From NCBI GenBank assembly GCA_019044685.2, contig JAGTXX020000012.1:558001-622000 (forward strand): a DNA stretch of 64,000 nt. The letters are read 5' to 3'. The stretch's first letter is position 1. Every line of letters begins with the position of its first letter. This document shows, piece by piece, positions 57,779-64,000 of this stretch. Source of the DNA: Nannochloris sp. 'desiccata' (taxonomy: Eukaryota > Chlorophyta > Trebouxiophyceae > Chlorellales > Chlorellaceae). The notes below the pieces were generated by a model. That model was not told where the DNA came from. It worked only from the letters and a program-made list of their open reading frames with translations, and made no database searches. Both the position numbers and the translations under genes were made by a program.

Positions 57779-58591
57779 ATGGTATCAGGGCTGATACATT
57801 TCTTGACAATTGGACCCACATTGGCGCTTGCATGCCACCGTCGTTCAAAGCGAGCTGCGGGCCGCGTGGTGAGCAATATCGTACCTAATAAATTCAGCGA
57901 ATTGCATGCACATCGAGTTAGATTGGTGACGGCGTTTTCCACCTCGGATTCTATTTCATCTTCTGGCGGTGGCAATCCATCGTCGTCAACATCCTCACCT
58001 GTAGAGTGGAGGTCTCACTGGCGTGTTTTATTGGAAAAATTACATGAAACAGGCCATTACAAATCCGACCCGCATATTACGAGTGCTGATGTTGAATCAG
58101 ATAGCGCAGCAATGAAACGCGCAGTCCTTAATTTCACCCGCCAGCGAGCAGACATTTTGAAAAATCTCAGTGCTACAAATCTAAAAAATTTAGTCCGTGC
58201 TGGGCTGCCTGAAGGAGAATACAGTGATAGAAAGTCCAAAAACGCATACAGAAGATTGGAAGCGTCGTTTATCAAAGGACAACCCTTATCTCCAGGCGAT
58301 GGAGGTGCTGCCGACTTTCAAGACGTCTTGAGGATGATTCTCTCTCTCCATGCAGTCGCTACAACTAAAGCAGCAGAAGATCATGGTAACAATAAAGAAA
58401 TTCAACAACATCTTGGTATTGCTGCTGGAAATATCCTACCAGAAGTGCTGGCTGCGATGGAGTTGCCCCCACCTGAAGGCGCACCGGTTCAGTCAGACAA
58501 GGCAACAAATATGCAACGATTAAGTAAGAGTAAAGCTTCAAGACGGCCACGAGATGGAAGTGATCAGCCTTGGGCACGTAGTAAATGGTAG
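57779..58591 (+). CDS. Unknown protein, probably organelle-targeted
   Basis: 270 residues from the first true ATG (57779). The first 60 residues are basic and hydrophobic without acids until about residue 40 (HFLTIGPTLALACHRRSKRAAGRVVSN), suggesting a transit peptide. The body (about 80-270) is helical and charged: HWRVLLEKLHETGHY, NFTRQRADILKNLSATNLKNLV, YSDRKSKNAYRRLEASF. It ends with a basic tail (SKASRRPRDGSDQPWARSKW). No domain recognised. Confidence 0.7.
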   Translation: MVSGLIHFLTIGPTLALACHRRSKRAAGRVVSNIVPNKFSELHAHRVRLVTAFSTSDSISSSGGGNPSSSTSSPVEWRSHWRVLLEKLHETGHYKSDPHITSADVESDSAAMKRAVLNFTRQRADILKNLSATNLKNLVRAGLPEGEYSDRKSKNAYRRLEASFIKGQPLSPGDGGAADFQDVLRMILSLHAVATTKAAEDHGNNKEIQQHLGIAAGNILPEVLAAMELPPPEGAPVQSDKATNMQRLSKSKASRRPRDGSDQPWARSKW

Positions 58592-58804
58592 ACTGTGTAT
58601 TTTCAATTTACATCTGTTAACTATCAATGTTTTAGCCAACCTGTTGTGCTTTTTATTTCCATCGACATTTCCAATTTTAAACAGCAAACCGCTACAACTT
58701 GTATTTTTTTATTTTAAAGGCTCCTCTGGAAACCAGCTATCAGACCAGCTTTAAGACAAAGAGACATTTCTCAAACAATAGGACTATATGGGCTCATTCT
58801 TTTT

Positions 58805-59823
58805 CTAACAGCAATTGCTTTTCTGTGTTGGGGGTCTTCTTGAACCAGGCCCTACTCTCAGAGATGCCGGTGCTGCCCCGAGACCCCCCTCACCGCCTGG
58901 AGCATCTCGAACCCGAGTCATCACATCTCGCGCCATTCCTAAGAATACCTCTTCTACTTGCGCGCCACTCTTTGCTGACGTCTCAAAGAATGGGATTCTA
59001 TATTCATCGGCAAGGGCCTTTCCGCGGGCATAAGGCACCGCTCTTTTGCTGTCATCAAGGTCGGATTTATTCCCTATTAATACTTTGACTACGCTTTCTG
59101 ATGCATGTTGTTCGATGTTTTTCATCCAATTGCGTATGTTGGCAAAGGACCCTTCGTCGGAGACGTCGTAGACCAGGAGAATGCCCATTGCTCCTCGGTA
59201 ATATGCTGCAAAGTAGTGGAGAAATTTATTTTTCCGGGAAAGAAATTTTGACAGTGGCAGAAAAAAAAAACAATATGCGATGAAGAGCTCAAAACGGGCA
59301 AGATTAAAAGCCTAAGAGCTAACCAATACTCTCAGCTGCAATTTACATCCATTATACTCACCACTAGTAATAGTTCTGAAGCGTTCTTGTCCAGCAGTAT
59401 CCCAAATTTGCAGTTTGACCCACTTCCCGTCAATCAGAACCTTTTTTATCTTGAAATCAATCCTGCAAGATAAAATAACCATCAATTATGTCTCGATTCA
59501 GGCTAGTTGTATACAGCATACAACCAACAAGCTGATCACGAAAAAATCCTAGGGAAACTTACCCAATAGTGGTGATGAAACTAGAGGTGAAAGAATCCTC
59601 TGCAAAACGAAGCAGTAAACAACTCTTTCCCACACCTGCGTCGAATGAACACGAATAAATACACTATTTGAAACTGGAACAGACAAATAAATGGCAAAAT
59701 AGCCCAAGTCCCTATAATTCGCCTCGATTGAGATTTCTAGTTGGAGTCCATTTGGCCATACATACCACTATCTCCTATTAAAAGTAGTTTAATCAGGTAG
59801 TCATAGTCTTGGCGTTTCGACAT
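58805..59823 (-). CDS. Rab8/RabE-type small GTPase
   Basis: Four exons, 59766-59823, 59563-59635, 59362-59462 and 58805-59205, join in phase to 210 residues. Rab8/RabE (yeast Sec4, Ypt2) drives Golgi-to-plasma-membrane transport. It begins [19 protein letters not shown], with the P-loop GDSGVGKS split by intron 1. The effector loop is [16 protein letters not shown], then [32 protein letters not shown] (base specificity) and ETSAK. It ends in NCC for double geranylgeranylation. IGIDFKIK rather than the Rab1 IGVDFKIR supports the Rab8 group. It is head-to-head with the transhydrogenase gene. Confidence 0.95.
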
Positions 59824-60237
59824 TGTGATCCACTCCTTTAATATCCAAGTTTGTTTGGCCTATACTTGAACAATGAAATTAAGATCAGTTGAGCCAGGAA
59901 CTGCACTGGCTGTCTAGATCACCGGGTGATAAGCCTCTTAAAAAATAATCTTTAACTATGAAACAACACTAAGATTTCGAAAGTGCCCTGTATGGCAAGC
60001 ATGAGAATTCAAGACTTTGTAATCAGTTTACTTGCCAGATCGGCCAAAGAGGTGACGTCTCAGGCTTTAACCTCGAATCCGGCAGCTTTAGCGTGCATAT
60101 AAAGTAAATAACTTGAATTGTATACCGTAACGCACCCTGATGCCTACCCCGCCTAGGGTTTAGAGCAACAGGTGCCAACGATCGTTCCATCATCTTATTA
60201 TTTTTCTAAGAAACTTCCGGCAACCGCCTCACCCATA
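59824..60237. promoter_or_regulatory. Divergent promoter region, Rab8-like / transhydrogenase
   Basis: 414 bases between opposite starts. It contains TGACGTCTCA at 60053-60062, identical to the element upstream of membrane-protein copy 1 at 49251-49260. Confidence 0.45.
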
Positions 60238-63200
60238 ATGGTGGCGTTAGGCCTTCTTGCGGCTGGAAGGTACGCTGGACTTCGGCCTACTGTGCCCAGT
60301 CTGGCCTGGAGAGCACTCACCTCTCAGCCATTAACTTCCTCAACCTCCCCCACCCATTTTCCTCATTCCCGAGGACTCAAGGTCTTGGCTTTTAAAGAAG
60401 AAGGGACCCCTGCCAGCAGCGGTATCAAGCGGAACATACAGTTTCGGAATTCTCAGTTCACATCTGTTGCAGCTGCTGCATTGAAAACTCCCATCCCTTA
60501 TTCTGAGCTCTCTATCGGTAAGCATCGCTCTTTTTGTATTATTAAAGACCGACCTTTGTTGATATTTAGTTATTTACTCGTTTATTACTAGCATAGATCA
60601 TTTAATAAGTTTCAAAGTTGATAAGAACTATAGTAGGAGACTGTTATTTTAATATCTCATCCCTTTTCCTCTGTTTTTTGTATCTTTCTCTACAGGCATC
60701 CCTAAGGAGACGCACACTGGCGAATGCCGTGTCTCCCTGACCCCAGCCGGTATTCAAGCCCTTCTCAAAGCCGGTTTTAAAAGCGTGATCGTCGAATCTG
60801 GCGCTGGATCCGCTTCTGATTTCTCCGACGAAGCGTATATCGCAGCTGGGGCTACTATTGGCTCCACTTCAGATGCTTTCCAGCAAGATATTGTTTTGAA
60901 GGTCCGACCCCCGAATGCCGACAATGAAATTGGAATGTTCAAAGAAGGAGGCAAATTAATTTCCTTTGTGTACCCAGCACAGAACAAAGCGTTAGTAGAA
61001 AAAATGCAGGAAAGGAAATTGACTGTCTTGGGTATGGATTGCATCCCCCGTACCCTTTCCAGGGCGCAAACTTTCGATGCACTTTCTTCCATGGCAAATA
61101 TCGCTGGTTACCGAGCTGTGATTGAAGCTGCCAACAACTTTGGAAGGTTTTTTACCGGTCAAATCACCGCTGCAGGACGTGTCCCGCCTGCCAAGGTACT
61201 TATTATCGGTGGTGGTGTCGCTGGATTAGCTGCCATCGGCGCTGCAAAGAATCTTGGTGCTATAGTCCGTGTGTTTGATACTCGTGCCGCTGTGGCCGAA
61301 CAAGCAAAATCACTTGGCGCTGAATTTTTAACTGTAGAGATGGAGGAAAGCGGCGAAGGCCAAGGTGGCTATGCTAAAGAAATGTCTCCTGAGTTTATCG
61401 CTGCTGAAATGAAGCTCTTTGCTGAACAAGCACGTGATGTGGACATTATCATATCCACTGCATTAATCCCCGGGAAGAAAGCGCCCTTGTTAATTACAAG
61501 AGAGATGGTGGAGATGATGAAGCCTGGGTCTGTGACTGTAGATTTAGCTGCAGAAATGGGTGGAAATATTGAAACTACACAGCCTGGAAGTGTAGTGAAA
61601 CACGGCTCTGTTACTTGTGTAGGCTACACCGATTTGCCTTCCCGATTACCGACGCAGGCTTCTACTCTGTATTCTAACAATATATCCAAGTTTTTGCTCT
61701 CTGCTGGTCCATTTACCGGACATAAAGGTGAATTCTTGGTTGATGATGAAGATCTTGCGGTTCGTGGATCGTTGGTGCTTGATAACGGAGAGCTTCGCTG
61801 GCCTGCACCGCCTTTACCAGCTCCCGCTGCACCTGCCGCAAAAGTTGAAACTAAAGGTCCTAAAGTCCTTACCCCTGAAGAGATCCGTAAAGATACGATG
61901 GGTCAAGTTGCTACCACAGCAGTCGGTTTGACTGCTATTGCTGCTATGGGTGCTGCGTCACCAGGGTCCGCATTTTCGTCCATGTTGACCAAGTTTGGAC
62001 TTGCCTCGATTTGTGGCTACCAAACTGTATGGGGCGTTACCCCTGCTCTCCACTCTCCATTGATGTCTGTAACCAACGCCATATCTGGTCTGACTGCCGT
62101 TGGTGGCATGGTGCTCGCCGGTGGGGGTTTGCTCCCGTCAACTCCAGCTCAAATTTTGGCAGGTACCGCTGTGGCTGCCTCTGCAGTAAACATCGGGGGT
62201 GGCTTTACCATCACTCAACGCATGCTTGATATGTTCCGTCGTCCTACTGATCCCCCGGAATATAACCAACTCTATGCTATCCCTGCTGGTGCCTTATTAG
62301 CTACCTATGCTGCGGGCCATTTACTGGGCTATCCAGAAATGCAAAACACCACCTACTTGGCCGCCTCGGGCCTTTGCATCGCTGCTATTGCCTGTTTATC
62401 CAACCAAAGCTCCGCTCGTGTGGGTAATTCTCTTGGGTTAATCGGTGTTGGTACTGGATTAGCTGCTACATTCGGTGCAATGGATGCAGATCCAGCTACA
62501 ATTGCTCAGGTAGCAGGTTTCTTAGGTGCTGGCGGGGCTCTAGGTGCCTTGGTGGCCAAAAAAATGGCTATTACTGATTTACCCCAGATGGTTGCTGGCT
62601 TCCATTCTTTGGTGGGATTGGCTGCATGCACCTCTGCTATTTCTGCCTACATGGCAGGGGGTGATATGGACGGCGTCCACATGACGTCCACTTTCTTAGC
62701 TACTTTTATTGGAGCGGTCACCTTGACCGGCTCTGGCGTTGCATTTGGAAAGCTTCATGGTGTCTTGCCTTCTGCTCCACTCAACATTCCTGGTAAAAAT
62801 CTTATTAATTTGGGTTTATTAGCTGGTAATGTTGCTGCTGGGGCTGCGTTCTTTGCTACTGGTGATCCCACAACCGGTCTTGCCGCCTTGGCCGCTACCA
62901 CTGGACTTGCTGGTGTCCTTGGAGCACACATGACGGCCTCTATTGGCGGGGCAGATATGCCTGTGATCATCACTTTACTCAACAGTTACAGTGGGTATGC
63001 GCTCGCTGCAGAAGGATTCATGCTCCAAAATGATTTGCTCACCACTGTCGGCGCCTTGATTGGATCATCTGGTGCTATTCTGTCATATATTATGTGCAAA
63101 GCAATGAATCGCTCCTTACCCAACGTTATTTTCGGTGGATATGGTACCCCTGCACCTGCTGTAGGTGCCGGTGCGGACGTGGATATGGGTGTGCATAAAG

Positions 63201-63730
63201 AAATCGACGTTCCTGGTACTGCTGAAGCTCTGACTCAAGCTCGGAGCGTTTTGATTGTCCCCGGGTACGGCCTTGCTGTCGCAAATGCTCAATACTCTAT
63301 CGCAGAATTGGTAAAAACATTGAAATCTAAAGGAATTAATGTGAAGTTTGGTATTCATCCTGTTGCGGGCAGGATGCCTGGCCAGCTGAATGTCTTATTA
63401 GCAGAAGCTGGAGTCCCCTATGACGTCGTAGAGGAGATGGATGAAGTCAACCCTGAGATGGAGCAATTTGACGTTGTACTGGTGATTGGAGCGAATGATA
63501 CTATTAATTCTGCTGCTGTAGATGATCCCAAGTCGGTCATAGCTGGTATGCCGGTGATTGAAGTGTGGAAGGCTAAGCAAGTTATTATCAACAAGAGATC
63601 AATGGGGGCAGGGTATGCCGGTGCTCAAAACCCTGTGTTTTATAAGCCGAATACAGATATGTTGCTGGGAGACGCGAAATCTGTGTGCGATCAGTTGAAG
63701 AACAGAGTTGCTGAGCTTGCTGGTGTTTGA
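60238..63730 (+). CDS. NNT: Proton-translocating NAD(P) transhydrogenase, alpha-beta fusion
   Basis: Two exons, 60238-60517 and 60696-63730, join in phase to 1104 residues, matching animal NNT in length and domain order. The enzyme uses the proton gradient to drive hydride transfer from NADH to NADP+. Start 60238 is the first true ATG; the first 90 residues are basic and Ser-rich (mitochondrial or plastid targeting). The NAD(H) domain (about 95-470) begins [18 protein letters not shown] and has the [19 protein letters not shown]ossmann loop. A long membrane region (about 490-900) follows. The NADP(H) domain (about 910-1100) has [46 protein letters not shown] and [10 protein letters not shown]. 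All key motifs are intact. Confidence 0.95.
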
Positions 63731-64000
63731 TAAAAGATTAAATGAATTGCCTGTTAAAGGCTGACGTCAACATTTGTTTGATTGATTGTCGCTGAATACT
63801 AAAAGTCAAAGGAATCGTATTTGTGTGTTTGTTTATTCAAATTTTTCTCTCAACATAGATTGTGTATGTCCCTTTCTTCCCGGTTGATACAAGCCTCCAT
63901 CTGCTCTTTTAAAGCTTGGTTTGCTTTCTAGTTGGGAGCAAACAGAGGTCACAAGAGAGCTGGAAAGCGCAATGTGCTATTATGGCAATTTCTGCCTTGG
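63731..64000. other. 3' flank at right edge
   Basis: 270 bases after the transhydrogenase stop. No gene start, repeat or RNA is recognisable before the window ends. Confidence 0.3.

Noticed and set aside
60055..60090. Possible tRNA B-box-like string (CTCGAATCC)
   Set aside because: No matching A-box, acceptor stem or cloverleaf could be drawn on either strand.
1..64000. CRISPR arrays, rRNA genes, insertion sequences, bacterial operons
   Set aside because: Spliced genes, eukaryote-specific families and no direct-repeat arrays or transposase frames; the window is nuclear eukaryotic DNA.

Overview
This is a stretch of a eukaryotic nuclear genome, most likely from a unicellular green-lineage alga. 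Several products carry plastid-type N-termini without a preceding secretory signal: the lumenal FKBP, the MsrB and the CYP97-like P450. That argues for a primary plastid. The plant-style WNK-like kinase, the PB1-Raf-like kinase and the membrane-anchored transferrin (a type known from green algae such as Dunaliella) point the same way. I cannot name a genus. A mevalonate-pathway HMG-CoA synthase is notable because many chlorophytes are believed to have lost that route. Genes are packed tightly, many are head-to-head, and introns are short (roughly 70-190 nt, GT-AG, with one probable GC-AG). I rebuilt exon joins by eye from splice consensus, reading frame and remembered family sequences; the phases add up for every spliced gene listed.

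Left third (1-20.7 kb): a partial membrane protein gene at the edge; an unknown plastid-targeted protein; ARFRP1 GTPase; lumenal FKBP; HMG-CoA synthase head-to-head with a CYP97-like P450; kinetochore NDC80 head-to-head with plastid MsrB; an LCMT-type methyltransferase; and a 2290-residue THADA/Trm732 homologue in four exons.

Middle (20.7-43.5 kb): the most striking locus is an inverted duplication of a transferrin gene at about 21.0-25.7 kb. The minus copy has two lobes and a membrane anchor. The plus copy has one lobe and a frameshifted tail. The two diverge from an imperfectly palindromic promoter that contains nested hairpins. Then come EBP2, UCHL5/UCH37, a ZCCHC8-like zinc-knuckle protein, a flavin-reductase-like protein, an unknown plastid protein, CSN5, a WNK-related probable pseudokinase and a very long Gln/Ala-rich PB1-Raf-like kinase.

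Right third (43.5-64 kb): a GON4L-like nuclear protein; a gene-poor gap with a broken FAD-oxidase-like fragment; a tandem pair of four-helix membrane proteins; a SulP-STAS-cyclic-nucleotide-domain transporter; an unknown coiled-coil protein head-to-head with an unknown organelle-type protein; a Rab8/RabE GTPase; and a fused NAD(P) transhydrogenase.

There is no operon logic. Functional links are loose: isoprenoid/carotenoid (HMGS, P450), redox (MsrB, transhydrogenase), iron uptake (transferrins), RNA and ribosome processing (EBP2, ZCCHC8, THADA) and ubiquitin/NEDD8 removal (UCHL5, CSN5).
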